Below are positions 40,301 through 49,105 of a DNA stretch of 64,000 nt, piece after piece; position 1 is the stretch's first letter, and each line of letters begins with the position of its first letter. The DNA lies in contig JAXHNF010000011.1 in NCBI GenBank assembly GCA_034520745.1, forward strand, positions 62,001 to 126,000, in the 5' to 3' direction. The stretch is from Alkalibacterium sp034520745 (GTDB lineage: Bacteria; Bacillota; Bacilli; Lactobacillales; Carnobacteriaceae_A). Position numbers and translations under genes: made by a program. A model generated the notes under the pieces. That model was given only the letters and a program-made list of their open reading frames with translations. It did no database searches and was not told the DNA's origin.

Positions 40301-40738
40301 ATGAAAGATATAGAACTGGATCTCGTCATATCCGATAGTATCGAAGCACTGAAACTGTATGAACAGATTTTTGATATCGAACGTCTCGAAGCCACCGACT
40401 TTGACACGGGTCAGAATGAAGTGATTTTCAAACTCTATGATTTGAAGATCCACATGCTGGACGAAAATCCTGAAATGGGATTGAATGCCCCGAGTGACAA
40501 CAGTCTCCTTCCGATATGGGTCAATGTCACGGTCCCGGATATAGAAGAAACCTACAACAAAGCGATGGATGCAGGATGCACGGATATGCAGCCCGTTACC
40601 GAGAATGCAGATTTCGGTGTCTCAAACGCCATCTTCGTCGATCCGTTCGGCTATCAGTGGATGATCCACCAGGTGCACAAAGACGTTTCCTTTGAGGAAC
40701 GCGAAGCGATCTGGGAAGAAAAGCTGAAGGATGACTAA
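40301..40738 (+). CDS. VOC-family (glyoxalase/PhnB-like) protein
   Basis: 145 residues from the ATG at 40301 after GGGAGGAATCTTT; an earlier in-frame ATG at 40253 lacks a site. Paired beta-alpha-beta-beta-beta motifs: NEVIFKLYDLKIHMLDENPE, WVNVTVPDIEETYNKAMDAG and IFVDPFGYQWMIHQVHKDV, close to PhnB/DUF1338-like glyoxalase-superfamily members. The metal ligands typical of true glyoxalases are only partly evident, so enzymatic function is uncertain. Monocistronic. Confidence 0.82.
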   Translation: MKDIELDLVISDSIEALKLYEQIFDIERLEATDFDTGQNEVIFKLYDLKIHMLDENPEMGLNAPSDNSLLPIWVNVTVPDIEETYNKAMDAGCTDMQPVTENADFGVSNAIFVDPFGYQWMIHQVHKDVSFEEREAIWEEKLKDD

Positions 40739-40750
40739 ATGAATAAATTA

Positions 40751-40784
40751 GCTGGACCATCACACTCATGGTCCAGCATTTTTT
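40751..40784 (+). terminator. Terminator of VOC gene
   Basis: GCTGGACCAT and ATGGTCCAGC with a 7-nt loop, then ATTTTTTG. Confidence 0.9.
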
Positions 40785-40796
40785 GTGGACAAACGA

Positions 40797-41696
40797 TTTA
40801 AAGTAGCGGCACTGTTCTCTGTTTGCTTCTTTGGCTTCTTCAAGGTTCAGATTACAGTGAAAGATGTGACTATACTGTTCTTCACCCTGCTCCCCATACT
40901 TTTTATATGTGACATCCACTCCCTTCAAGGTCAACCTTTCAACCAACGGCCAGTGCTTCTGATCTTCAGGAAATCATAGTGGGCGGTCATGATGCGAGTG
41001 GGAGGAAAGGCATCAGTGACATATTTTTTCACAGCGAACTGTTCTTCATACTTCTGCCAGTCTTTTCCTAAGTAATCTTTCAGCAAGACGACCAGTTTTA
41101 GATCTGCATCTTTTCTGTTCTTTTTATCGAGCGAAGCCATTTTCTGATATATGTTGTACATGCCGCAACTCAGAGGCGACCGCTCTAAGATTCAAATCTT
41201 CTGGAGGATAGAAGTCAAACAGCCTGGCGTAGTCCGGATTGGTAAAAACAGCACTATACTGGAAAGCCAATTGCGCACCGGCAGAATCGCCTGCAATAAA
41301 TACATTCGACATATCCAGGAAATACTTTTCATTATTCCCCGCTACCCAGTGCATAACCTGGTTCAGTTCTTCCAGCTGCTTCGGGTACTTACTCTTGGGA
41401 GCAAGATGATAACCAGGATTTACAACGACAAACCCCTGTCTGGCAAGAAACATGCAATAATGAAGGTAATTTTTCTTATTGCCATGGACATACCCTCCTC
41501 CATGAAAGTTGACGATCACCGGCAGCTTCTCGGTGGTCCCTTTTGGGTAGTAGACATCCAGGCTATTGTATTTTTTCGACTCGCCGTACTGAATGTCATA
41601 ACGAGCCTCGATTGTCGGATCCACTTCAAGACTCATGTCCCGTTTCTTGTCGTGAAGCGTTGCCGCGATTTTAAAACTGACTGACGCCAAAGACAT
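40797..41696 (-). CDS. Alpha/beta hydrolase fold-3 esterase (frameshifted)
   Basis: About 300 codons. Oxyanion motif NFHGGGYVHGNKK and nucleophile elbow FIAGDSAGAQLAFQ place it in the hormone-sensitive-lipase-like esterase group; the catalytic Asp/His region (PTRIMTAHYDFL, then VERLTLKGVDVTYKKYGEQG) is in later frames. Frames break near 41150 and 40945 and again near the end, so the stop position is approximate. Start after GGGAGTTGAGCAGGT. The CBS gene is 30 bp upstream, same strand. Confidence 0.8.
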
Positions 41697-41726
41697 ACCT
41701 GCTCAACTCCCGTTTCCAGTAATTAT

Positions 41727-42444
41727 TTATTCGCTACGACTTCTTGGGATGTCCCACGGTGTGATGATACCAATCAGATCGCTTTTCTTTCTGAGCGTCT
41801 CTCCTTTAGCAATGAGAAGAATATAGGCTGTCCGCCCTTCTTTGATGCGTTCTGAAAAGATCTTCTTCAATATCAAAAATTGATTTGTCAGCGGGGATCA
41901 CTTCGTAAAAATCCTGTTCATCTTCGACCTCCAGTATTTCCCTGACGGTAGCATTTTTGATCGAATGAATATCCTTGTCCATCACTTTGGCCAGGTATTT
42001 GGTCACCCCTATGGATGACAGGATACCGACCAGATCATCTCCGTCAAACACCGGAAATTGTGTATACCTGACATGATTGATCACGTCCAGAACTTTCTCC
42101 AGTGGATCATTGACATCGAACGTCCGGACACGTTTCAGAAAAAGATCTTTGACTTGTTTGCTGTATTTGATTTTTTCAGTGACCCTTTCGATTTCTTTGA
42201 CCAGTGAATCACTTGGCTGAGCAACCGCTTCTTCGCCATTGATCGTGTGATGCGTCAGCAGGTTTCTGAATTCACGGTAAAAATCGATCTCATCGACATA
42301 CTTTTCGATCACTTTATCGCGTTTCTTCGCAGCTGTTCCCATCAGTTCACCGAAATTCGTTTCGGGATCCTTGTTGACCTTTTTGGCGATCACATTATGT
42401 AATTCATTGAATGCATGCATAAAGCTCTGATAGTTGCTTCCCAT
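41727..42444 (-). CDS. CBS-domain protein (frameshifted at C-terminus)
   Basis: About 239 residues from the ATG at 42444 (GSNYQSFMHAFNELHNVIAK) after AAGGGTG; an ATG at 42486 has no site. The N-terminal helical half resembles HEPN/abortive-type helices (FYREFRNLLTHHT: conserved RN..LTH). The C-terminal half is a CBS pair: DVNDPLEKVLDVINHVRYTQ, FPVFDGDDLVGILSS, then IKEGRTAYILLIAKGETLRK and DLIGIITPWDIPRS in the corrected frame. One indel near 41862 creates a false early stop. CBS pairs usually bind adenosyl ligands; role unknown. Confidence 0.8.
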
Positions 42445-42557
42445 GTTCTTCACCCTTTTTAAAAATTTATCTGACTTGTTCTTCATGGCTGCTTATTACG
42501 TACTATGATCATTATATCACTCACACTAGATTATCAGAAAAATTTGAGGCGCTCCAG

Positions 42558-42590
42558 AAAACTCCAGGCAGCGGTCTCCTGGAGTTTAAA
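42558..42590 (-). terminator. Terminator of hypothetical gene
   Basis: AAACTCCAGG and CCTGGAGTTT, loop about 9 nt, then TTTTCT on the minus strand, directly after the stop at 42594. Confidence 0.65.
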
Positions 42591-42593
42591 CTG

Positions 42594-43043
42594 TCAGTAT
42601 TTATCTGTCAGCTTTCTGATCGGTCGTCCTTCAGAATCAAACGTGTACTGCTGAAGCTTCCTGGAGTCATTCATTGCCATCACCAGACGGTCACGGTAAG
42701 GCTCAGCCAGCTCTTCGAACAGCAAGGCCTCGTCGTGCAGATCATGCTTCTGTCTGATGGAAGCTACTTCATTTTTATTTCTCAATTTAGTTTTTGTTTT
42801 AGGCAGTGGTTTATCTGTTATTCTTTTTTCGATTCGGTAAATATGATCGTCGTCATTGTAGATGATTTCCAGAGCTCCGGAATTGGTCCGTTTATATTCA
42901 GCGTGCGGGTAGTCTTCCTTGTGCAGTTCCCACCAGGCTTTGATCCCGTTGATGGCTTCTTCTTCACTCGGGTAACTGCCGTGTTCCTTCTTGACCCCTG
43001 TCAGTCGGTTCTGCCAATAATTCGTGTACACTGTTTGTTCCAT
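42594..43043 (-). CDS. Hypothetical cytoplasmic protein
   Basis: 149 residues, intact, start after AAGGAGTG. Not recognised. Soluble and charged with a Trp/Tyr-rich N-terminus (VYTNYWQNRLTGVKKEHGSY, GIKAWWELHKEDYPH), a basic middle and a C-terminal FDSEGRPIRKL. Good codon structure, ribosome binding site and terminator support a real gene. Monocistronic. Confidence 0.7.
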   Translation of the reverse strand: MEQTVYTNYWQNRLTGVKKEHGSYPSEEEAINGIKAWWELHKEDYPHAEYKRTNSGALEIIYNDDDHIYRIEKRITDKPLPKTKTKLRNKNEVASIRQKHDLHDEALLFEELAEPYRDRLVMAMNDSRKLQQYTFDSEGRPIRKLTDKY

Positions 43044-43233
43044 TCACTACACTCCTTTATTTTAGCTTACTTCCAGTTTATAGTAATCAGAAGCGTTTTC
43101 AAACGATATCAGCCTGTAAATACCAATTGTTAACGATTTGTAATTCACTTTTTTTATCCTACAAATAACATGTTCTGAAGAAAATGGAAGAAAAAGCACT
43201 GGGGGGGGTTCCCTTCAGTGCTTTCATTCAATG

Positions 43234-43599
43234 CTATTTCACTTTCTTCATGAACTTCTCCCGGTCGACGATCGCTCGTTTGTGCGTTGCCTTGCCGATC
43301 AGTTCTTCGTCCACGTAAGCTTCAATTTCATAGGTGAACACTTTGCCGCTTTTATCTGTCTGCTCTGCTTTTACAGAAACCACTTTGTTGACAGCAGTCG
43401 GCGCCAGGTGCTTGACGTTGATCTCCATCCCTACGGACGTGTCGTTTTCATTCAATTCAGGAGCCATTAAAGACATCGCGGTTGTTTCCATATACGCAAT
43501 CATATGAGGTGTGGATAACACGGGCAAACCACCGGACCCGACTGCTTCAGCCGTCTCGGATTCCTTGACAGTAAAGACCATTTCAAACGCGTTCAACAT
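43234..43599 (-). CDS. Hotdog-fold thioesterase (FlK-like)
   Basis: 121 residues from the ATG at 43599, which has the best spacing (GGAG then 8 nt); two nearer starts at 43605 and 43608 would also fit. Motifs LPVLSTPHMIAYMETTAMSL and GMEINVKHLAPTAVNKVVSV are typical of the fluoroacetyl-CoA-thioesterase-like 4HBT group, which hydrolyses acyl-CoA thioesters. Intact, cytoplasmic, monocistronic. Substrate unknown. Confidence 0.85.
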   Translation of the reverse strand: MLNAFEMVFTVKESETAEAVGSGGLPVLSTPHMIAYMETTAMSLMAPELNENDTSVGMEINVKHLAPTAVNKVVSVKAEQTDKSGKVFTYEIEAYVDEELIGKATHKRAIVDREKFMKKVK

Positions 43600-43691
43600 T
43601 TGCATCACTCCATTTTTGTTTTTATCTGATTCATACTTCTCTCGTGATTCTAATCATACCGGATGTGACTGCCTTTGCAAAATAGTAAACC

Positions 43692-43994
43692 TTACTGTTT
43701 CTTTTTGATCAGTGACATGATTCGTTTCAGGACCAGGGCCAGTAGCGTCGTTGAAAAACCCACAAAACCGATATTCAACAGGATACTCCCGAGTGGAAAG
43801 TTGATGGCCATATTTTCCTGAATATCTCTCAGTTCCTGAGGAGAGTAGCTTTCGATATCCTGAATGGGCGTGAGGTTGGTCCACAGCAGGAAACCGATCC
43901 CCATCATAATGATGCTGACTATCAGGCCGATCACCAGTATTATTGTCGTCTTTTCTCTCGTTTCTGCCTGCTTGTCTTTTTTATCGAAATGCAC
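43692..43994 (-). CDS. Small two-helix membrane protein
   Basis: 100 residues from the GTG at 43994, selected because AAGGAGAATCAGCT precedes it. The polar N-terminus (HFDKKDKQAETREK) is followed by helix IILVIGLIVSIIMMGIGFLL, an acidic 35-residue loop (IQDIESYSPQELRDIQENM), then helix ILLNIGFVGFSTTLLALVL and a basic tail. Not recognised; the layout is common for small Bacilli membrane proteins. Intact. Confidence 0.65.
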   Translation of the reverse strand: MHFDKKDKQAETREKTTIILVIGLIVSIIMMGIGFLLWTNLTPIQDIESYSPQELRDIQENMAINFPLGSILLNIGFVGFSTTLLALVLKRIMSLIKKKQ

Positions 43995-44090
43995 AGCTGA
44001 TTCTCCTTGCAGCATTGTATTTTTCTTTCGTTAAAGTCAGTATAGCATAAGTATTTACCTGAAAGAACGTGATGATGAAGATGTTTTGAA

Positions 44091-44111
44091 AGCAATCGCT
44101 CGGCGATTGCT
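44091..44111. repeat. Perfect hairpin upstream of the 52-bp array
   Basis: AGCAATCGC, three-base loop, GCGATTGCT. Isolated in the spacer between the membrane protein and the tandem array; no T-run, so not an obvious terminator. Confidence 0.5.
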
Positions 44112-44186
44112 CTCCTTACTGATGATCTTTCTTGAGGCGGGAAGAGATTTTGTTGTTCTGCGACGTTCGTTGTCTGATTTCGTTGA

Positions 44187-44221
44187 TGAACGTCACGCAT
44201 TTCTATTTTGCGTGACGTTCA
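44187..44221. repeat. Inverted repeat capping the 52-bp array
   Basis: TGAACGTCACGCA and TGCGTGACGTTCA, perfect over 13 bp, 9-nt loop. Its right arm is the first unit's opening sequence, so the array starts with an inverted copy of its own edge. Confidence 0.8.
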
Positions 44222-44685
44222 GCTTTGTTTTCTGACCGCGAAGGGCACGCTGGCGCCCATTGCGTGACGTTCAGCTCCGTTTTCTGACCGCGAAAGGCAC
44301 GCTTGCGCCTATTGTGTGACGTTCGGCTCCGTTTTCTGACCACGAAAGGCACGCCAGAGCTCATTGCGTGACATTCAGCTCCGTTTTCTGGCTCCGAAAG
44401 GTACGCCGGCGCCGATTGCGTGACGTTCAGCTCGGTTTTCTGGCCGCGAAGGGCACGCTTGCGCCTATTGTGTGACGTTCAGCTCCGTTTTCTGACCGCG
44501 AAAGGCACGCCGGCGCCCAGTGCGTGACGTTCAACTCCAGTTTCTGACCACGAAAGGCACGCTAGCGCCGATTGCGTGACGTTCAACTCCAGTTTCTGAC
44601 CGCGAAAGGCACGCTGGAGCTCATTGCGTGACGTTCAGCTCTTTCTTTCTGTCGATGAAAGGCACGCAATCTCCTTCATTCACTT
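44210..44685. repeat. Tandem array of nine 52-bp non-coding units
   Basis: Units begin at 44210, 44262, 44314, 44366, 44418, 44470, 44522, 44574 and 44626 (the last degenerate). Each opens GCGTGACGTTCAGCTC and continues TTTTCTGACC then GCGAAAGGCACGC. Repeat length is not a multiple of three, and the in-unit TGA and other stops close all six frames, so it does not encode a protein. At each junction CACGC and GCGTG flank a short sequence that is often itself palindromic, either GGCGCC or GAGCTC. Confidence 0.93.
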
Positions 44686-44697
44686 CCTGAATTAGTA

Positions 44698-44739
44698 AAA
44701 AAAGACCGAACAGGACAATCCTGTTCGATCCTCTTTAAG
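44698..44739 (-). terminator. Terminator of flavin reductase gene
   Basis: GAACAGGA and TCCTGTTC around CAA with further pairing outward, T-run on the minus strand; 10 bp after the stop at 44749. Confidence 0.85.
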
Positions 44740-44748
44740 ATCATCTAT

Positions 44749-45312
44749 TTACGCGCGTGCAGATTTTAATCCTCTGCTCCATGAAGCGGTTGTTTCCAGT
44801 ACAGCTTGAATGGTTGCATTGTGTACTTCTGAAGGACGGAAAGTCGACATTTGTTCAAAGTCCGTGAACAAGCTAAATGCACCAGCTGGTCCGACTGTCG
44901 CTACGTTTGCATTTGACAAGATGTGACGCAGGCTCAACTGTGCGGCAACGCCCAGTGTTGAACCGTAAGCAACGATCCCCGCAGCTTTGTTTCCCCATTC
45001 AGGGCCTAGATAGTCGATCGCATTCTTCAAAGATGGTGTGATCGCGTTGTTGTATTCCGGTGTTACGAAGACAAAACCATCCAATGAATCTACTTTTTCT
45101 GACCAGCGGTTGTTTTCGTCTTTATCATAATCTTTGTTGGCCATTGCAGGCGGCATTGCTTCATTAAACAAAGGCAGGTCATACTCTTTTGATATCGACG
45201 AGTTCGAATTCTGCTCCTTCGACCGTTTTTGCTTTTTCTAAAATGTATTCCGCTACTTGTTTATTGACACGTACGTCACGTGTGCTTCCTGTAATTACTC
45301 CTATTTTCACCA
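44749..45312 (-). CDS. NADPH-dependent FMN reductase family oxidoreductase (frameshifted)
   Basis: About 187 residues, flavodoxin fold. Start ATG at 45312 after AGGAGGAATTACAC; N-terminus KIGVITGSTRDVRVNKQVAE is the FMN phosphate-binding loop; FVFVTPEYNNAITPSLKNAI and GSTLGVAAQLSLRHIL are family hallmarks. One extra A near 45192 breaks the frame; removal gives VDIKEYDLPLFNEAMPPA. Reduces FMN or quinone-like electrophiles. Divergent from a TetR regulator that probably represses it. Confidence 0.9.
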
Positions 45313-45422
45313 TGTGTAATTCCTCCTAATGATCTATGCGTTTGCCAGCTAACTTTAAGTAAGCCAGCTGCAATACTTATTATAAGTGAGCTTGACTAAC
45401 ATTTAAACCAACAGTATAGTAG

Positions 45423-45444
45423 AAGTGTTGCTTAAGTGACACTT
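45423..45444. promoter_or_regulatory. Likely TetR operator
   Basis: Near-perfect dyad: AAGTGT at 45423-45428 and ACACTT at 45439-45444 around a CTTAAG centre, with mismatches at only two symmetric pairs. It lies in the spacer between the divergent reductase and TetR genes. Confidence 0.55.
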
Positions 45445-45493
45445 TCTGAAAAATGACTACTATTTATCCTTTACGATAAGGAGGAACATCTGG

Positions 45494-46057
45494 ATGATGC
45501 AAACGAAACTGGATCCCCGTATCTCACGTACACGAAAACTGATCAGTGAGGCTTTCATCAAATTGTCCCGCGTGAAATCTTTTTCTGATATTTCGGTCAA
45601 AGATATTACTGAAGAAGCGATGATCAACCGTGCCACATTTTACAATCATTACCTTGATAAATATGACTTGCTTGAAAAAGTGGTCGCAGAAAAATTGTCT
45701 TTGAATCTCGGCTGCAGTCGGGAAAAATCTTTACTGACTCTTGAACAGACGATCAAAGAAATCTTCCTTTCTTTGACCCGATTCGAAGAGTCACTCCAAT
45801 CCTATTCTTCGAGTCAGGAAGAAAACGGAACGATCGATTCGATCGTCAGGCTGGAGCTCATCAATATATTTTCAAAAAAACTCATTCAGATCAACCCTGC
45901 TCTTCAAGACAAGCTCGTTGAAAAACTGGCCAAATGGCTGACTTCGAGTGTAAAGGAAATGAGCCGCGACTGGACCGAATCGGACTCCAGCGAAACACCC
46001 GAAGAATACATTGACCCCCTGCTTCCTTACCTTATGTGCGGGATCGAAACACTATAA
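45494..46057 (+). CDS. TetR/AcrR-family regulator
   Basis: 187 residues, intact, start after AAGGAGGAACATCTGG. HTH: DISVKDITEEAMINRATFYN followed by HYLDKYDLLE, the canonical TetR signature. The C-terminal helical ligand domain is variable. The divergent flavin reductase and the dyad in the shared promoter suggest autoregulation and control of the reductase in response to a redox-active compound (inference). Confidence 0.9.
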   Translation: MMQTKLDPRISRTRKLISEAFIKLSRVKSFSDISVKDITEEAMINRATFYNHYLDKYDLLEKVVAEKLSLNLGCSREKSLLTLEQTIKEIFLSLTRFEESLQSYSSSQEENGTIDSIVRLELINIFSKKLIQINPALQDKLVEKLAKWLTSSVKEMSRDWTESDSSETPEEYIDPLLPYLMCGIETL

Positions 46058-46060
46058 TCA

Positions 46061-46245
46061 GAGAGTGGGACGAAAAGCGTTCAGACCCGTATCACTGAGC
46101 GCAATAAACGCAAGATAATCTTCGGATTATCTTGCGTTTATTCGTGAAAGTGGACGGCGGGTCTGCTTTTTGGAGCAGGTTTAAGAAAAAAAACATTCGT
46201 AAGCGCAGAAGAGGCTGCGACGAAAAAGTCCCAGCCTCTTCTGCT
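46061..46245. repeat. Intergenic repeat element, copy A (short form)
   Basis: Modules in order: AGAGTGGGACGAAAAGCGTT, CAGACCCGTA, the hairpin AAACGCAAGATAATC / GATTATCTTGCGTTT, GTGGACGGCGGGTCTGCTTT, TTGGAGCAGGTTTAAGAAAA, and a closing terminator GCAGAAGAGGCTG..CAGCCTCTTCTGC (46205-46242). A longer inverted copy is at 53740-54012. Confidence 0.8.
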
Positions 46246-46251
46246 TTAATC

Positions 46252-46974
46252 CTACCTGATCATCGTCAGAAGTCCGTTCAGTTTATAGTCAGGCCCTTCT
46301 TTTCTGGATGAATGAAGCGCATCACTGGTGTACGTCGATGTGCGTTCCACTTCCATATTCTCGTTCTTTATCCCAGCTTCAAGAAGAATGTCGACATTGG
46401 CATCAGTCATGCTCATCTTGTACTTCTCTCCATGAGGCATAAAGAAGCTGTCACGATTCTTGAAGTCTTTGAACGCGTCATGAGACTTCAGGACCCACTT
46501 CATAATGCTCCTGATCGATGGACGGTCCTACATAAACCAGCATATCTTTTCTGTCACATCCGAAGGTTTCTTCCATCTTCTCCAGCGCTTTAACTGAAAT
46601 GCATTTTGTCGTTCCGCGCCAGCCCGAATGCACCACGGCCTGTACCCGCTTATTGGGATCAAAAAAATGATCGGCGTACAGTCTGCATACTTGATGAGCA
46701 GGGCGATATTTTTCCTGTCTGTGATCAGCCCGTCAGTTTCCTTGAACGTTCTGCCGTATACAAAATCTTCCCCATTCGATTCATCCACTACAACCACATT
46801 ATCCGTATGCTTCTGCTGACCCGTGTAAATTTCTTCAGGGGTTACATTCATTTCATTTAAAAGACGATCGACATCGTCCACGATTTCACTGCCGACTTTC
46901 TGATACCTGAAGTTATAGTCTGAGCCGGCCACTTTATTGATCAGGCCGTGTTTTTCAAGTAATTTAGAATGCAT
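46252..46974 (-). CDS. pgeF: Peptidoglycan editing factor / laccase-domain protein (frameshifted)
   Basis: About 240 residues, YfiH/PgeF family, cytoplasmic copper- or zinc-site enzyme that corrects misincorporated serine in UDP-MurNAc precursors. Zinc-site residues are readable across frames: GQQKHTDNVVVVD (His), KYADCTPIIF (Cys), VVHSGWRGTTKCISVKAL (His). C-terminal piece KYKMSMTDANVDILLEAGIK, RTSTYTSDALHSSRKEGPDY. Frames break near 46670, 46640 and 46510. Family length is normal. Monocistronic; terminated by the repeat element at 46205-46242. Confidence 0.88.
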
Positions 46975-47082
46975 ACTTTATTTCATCCTTTAAAATAGAT
47001 TTGTTTCATTATAGCATATGACAATTCTTATTGAAAATTAACAAACATAGTAAATAAATTAATGTTTATCGATAATTTATTA

Positions 47083-47111
47083 TTGATTTTTATAAATAGC
47101 AAGCGTATACT
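47083..47111 (+). promoter_or_regulatory. Sigma-A promoter of DUF2975 operon
   Basis: TTGATT (-35, 47083-47088), 17-bp spacer, TATACT (-10, 47106-47111). Start expected near 47118, with AAAGGAG and the ATG at 47142 following. Confidence 0.7.
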
Positions 47112-47141
47112 GAAACTAAATATAACAAAGGAGCGATATTC

Positions 47142-47675
47142 ATGAACATTAACCAGTTTCGCAAGGTCAGTCGGTTTACATCGATCATTTTAAAAATTGC
47201 AGCTGTTTGGATCGGCTTATCTATAGCGGCTCTATTCTATTCATATTTCTCTACATCAGGGGACGTCTGGTTCAATTTTCCCAATCCGGATTTTCCGATA
47301 CTGAATTCAGTAAGTGGCCCACTCTCAAATAGCGCCATTCAACAGGCAGCACTTTTCATTGTACCATTGATGGTTGCAGTCACCTGCTATGTCTTGTGGA
47401 AAGGCAGTCAGTTATTCAAGTACTTATCAGATGGACACACACCTTTTTCTTCAGCCTTTTCCAAATCAGTTAAACAGCTGGGTATTATTCTGATCATTGC
47501 AGATATTATTTTTCCTCTCATTTATTCACTGTTGGTAACTTTGATAACGGAAAACGGTCACTATTTGATCATCGGGGTCGGCTCTTCATTATTGATTGGT
47601 ATGATTTTATATGCAGCAGCTGAGATTTTCAACTATGCCATCAATTTACAGCAGTTCGCTGATGATACAGTTTAA
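47142..47675 (+). CDS. DUF2975 membrane protein, copy 1
   Basis: 177 residues, intact, four hydrophobic segments. Shares with copies 2 and 3 the N-terminus MNI..F..VS.F, the cytoplasmic motif FKYLSDGHTPFSSAFSKSVK, PLIYSLLVTLITENGHY and the end LQQFADDTV. The most diverged of the three. DUF2975 genes usually sit next to a YozG-type XRE regulator, as here. Function unknown; start after AAAGGAGCG. Confidence 0.88.
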   Translation: MNINQFRKVSRFTSIILKIAAVWIGLSIAALFYSYFSTSGDVWFNFPNPDFPILNSVSGPLSNSAIQQAALFIVPLMVAVTCYVLWKGSQLFKYLSDGHTPFSSAFSKSVKQLGIILIIADIIFPLIYSLLVTLITENGHYLIIGVGSSLLIGMILYAAAEIFNYAINLQQFADDTV

Positions 47676-47741
47676 CCTAAAAGTCCAACCGTCTTTTATC
47701 AAGTATAGTGAAAATACATAAAATTAAAGGAGTGAACTCAC

Positions 47742-48293
47742 ATGAATATCAAACGATTTCGTAATGTAAGTAAATTTCTGTCCTGGAGTCTGAAAATACT
47801 TGGTTCTTTCGGTATTGCTATATTAATACTTGGACTGGCATTAAGTTTTTTTGCAGATACTGGAACTTCTTTTAGTGTAGAGATGCCTGAAGGTGGTAAT
47901 ATTATGTTTCAGGACTCAAGAGTAACAGATGCAGATCATGCTTTTACTGCTTTACTTGTAGCACCCATCTTTCTATTTTTATACAGTTATATTTATTTTA
48001 AAGGCAGCTTTTTATTTGACCGATTGGCTGATGGCGAGACACCTTTCACTTTTAACTTTGCCGAATCGGTTAAATGGATCAGTTTACTGCTCATCGCTAA
48101 TGACGTTCTCAGACCTTTACTCTATTCGCTGATTATCAACTTGCGTGCTGAAGAAGGTCACTATTTCAATTTTGGTCTTACTGAAACGTTTATAATCGGA
48201 TTGATTTTATATATCGTCAGCGGCGTCCTGAAATACGGCATCAGCCTTCAGGAGTTATCCGATGATCACGGTTTAATATGGATAAAACTCTAG
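47742..48293 (+). CDS. DUF2975 membrane protein, copy 2
   Basis: 183 residues, intact. N-terminus MNIKRFRNVSKFLSWSLKIL; extracytoplasmic part MPEGGNIMFQDSRVTDADHA; then LFDRLADGETPFTFNFAESV and SLIINLRAEEGHYFNFGLTE. The C-terminus (ELSDDHGLIWIKL) differs from the ELSDDTV ends of the others, perhaps an indel. Very similar to copy 3, indicating local duplication. Confidence 0.88.
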   Translation: MNIKRFRNVSKFLSWSLKILGSFGIAILILGLALSFFADTGTSFSVEMPEGGNIMFQDSRVTDADHAFTALLVAPIFLFLYSYIYFKGSFLFDRLADGETPFTFNFAESVKWISLLLIANDVLRPLLYSLIINLRAEEGHYFNFGLTETFIIGLILYIVSGVLKYGISLQELSDDHGLIWIKL

Positions 48294-48335
48294 TAATGCT
48301 GCTTTAACATATTAAAGATTGGAGGAGTAAAACAC

Positions 48336-48868
48336 ATGAATATCAAACGATTTCAAAGTGTAAGTAAATTTCTTTCGTTTAGCTTACAGTTAATTGGTGC
48401 ATTCTGTATTGCTATCATCGTCATTGGGCTAATATCAATACCATTTACAAATAGAGGATCATTCTTTGTTGAATTGCCAGAAAACTCATTTATTTTGATT
48501 CAAGACTCTCGTGTAACAGAAGCAGATAGTGCATTTACTTCAATGATCATGGCACCACTATTTCTCGCAGCATACAGTTACATCTTATTTAAAGGAAGCT
48601 TCTTATTTGATCGTTTAGCTGATGGTAAGACCCCTTTCACCTATGATTTTGCTGAATCGGTAAAGAAAATCAGCTTTTTCCTGATTGCTTTTGACATCAC
48701 ACTGCCTCTTCTTTATTCATTAATCGTCAACTTACGTGCGGATGAAGGGTTCTGTCTTGAATTTCAGACCCACGTCTTCTATCTTCGTTGGTCTCATTCT
48801 ATATATAATGAGTGGTGTCTTGAAATATGGCATTAGCTTACCAGGAGTTATCCGATGATACGGTTTAA
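48336..48868 (+). CDS. DUF2975 membrane protein, copy 3 (frameshifted near C-terminus)
   Basis: About 178 residues. N-terminus MNIKRFQSVSKFLSFSLQLI; FDRLADGKTPFTYDFAESVK; SLIVNLRADEG. Near 48755 the frame shifts and the expected end (PTSSIFVGLILYIMSGVLKY, then GISLQELSDDTV) reads in other frames, with an extra C near 48841. The stop is at 48868, 16 bp before the regulator gene. Confidence 0.85.
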
Positions 48869-48883
48869 AGGAGGACGAGTCAC

Positions 48884-49093
48884 ATGCCTATTGTAGTACG
48901 CTTAGACCGCGTCATGGCGGACCGAAAGATACTTTTAAAAGATTTAGCAGACGACGTTGGTATTTCCAACGTCAACCTTTCAAAATTAAAGACTGGCAAG
49001 GCCGTAGCCATCCGTTTCTCCACTTTGGAAGCGATTTGTGAAGCTTTGGACTGTCAGCCCGGTGACATTTTGGAATACGAGAGAGCAGAATAA
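48884..49093 (+). CDS. XRE-family HTH regulator (YozG-like)
   Basis: 69 residues, intact, start after AAAGGAGGACGAGTCAC. One Cro/CI-type HTH fills the protein: LKDLADDVGISNVNLSKLKT, followed by STLEAICEALDCQPGDILEY. This small regulator type is regularly found with DUF2975 genes and is the last gene of the operon. Autoregulation is likely but no operator is evident. Confidence 0.9.
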   Translation: MPIVVRLDRVMADRKILLKDLADDVGISNVNLSKLKTGKAVAIRFSTLEAICEALDCQPGDILEYERAE

Positions 49094-49105
49094 GGCTTAT
49101 GCATC

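Noticed and set aside
44210..44685. CRISPR array
   Set aside because: Units are contiguous 52-bp repeats with no unique spacers and no cas genes nearby.
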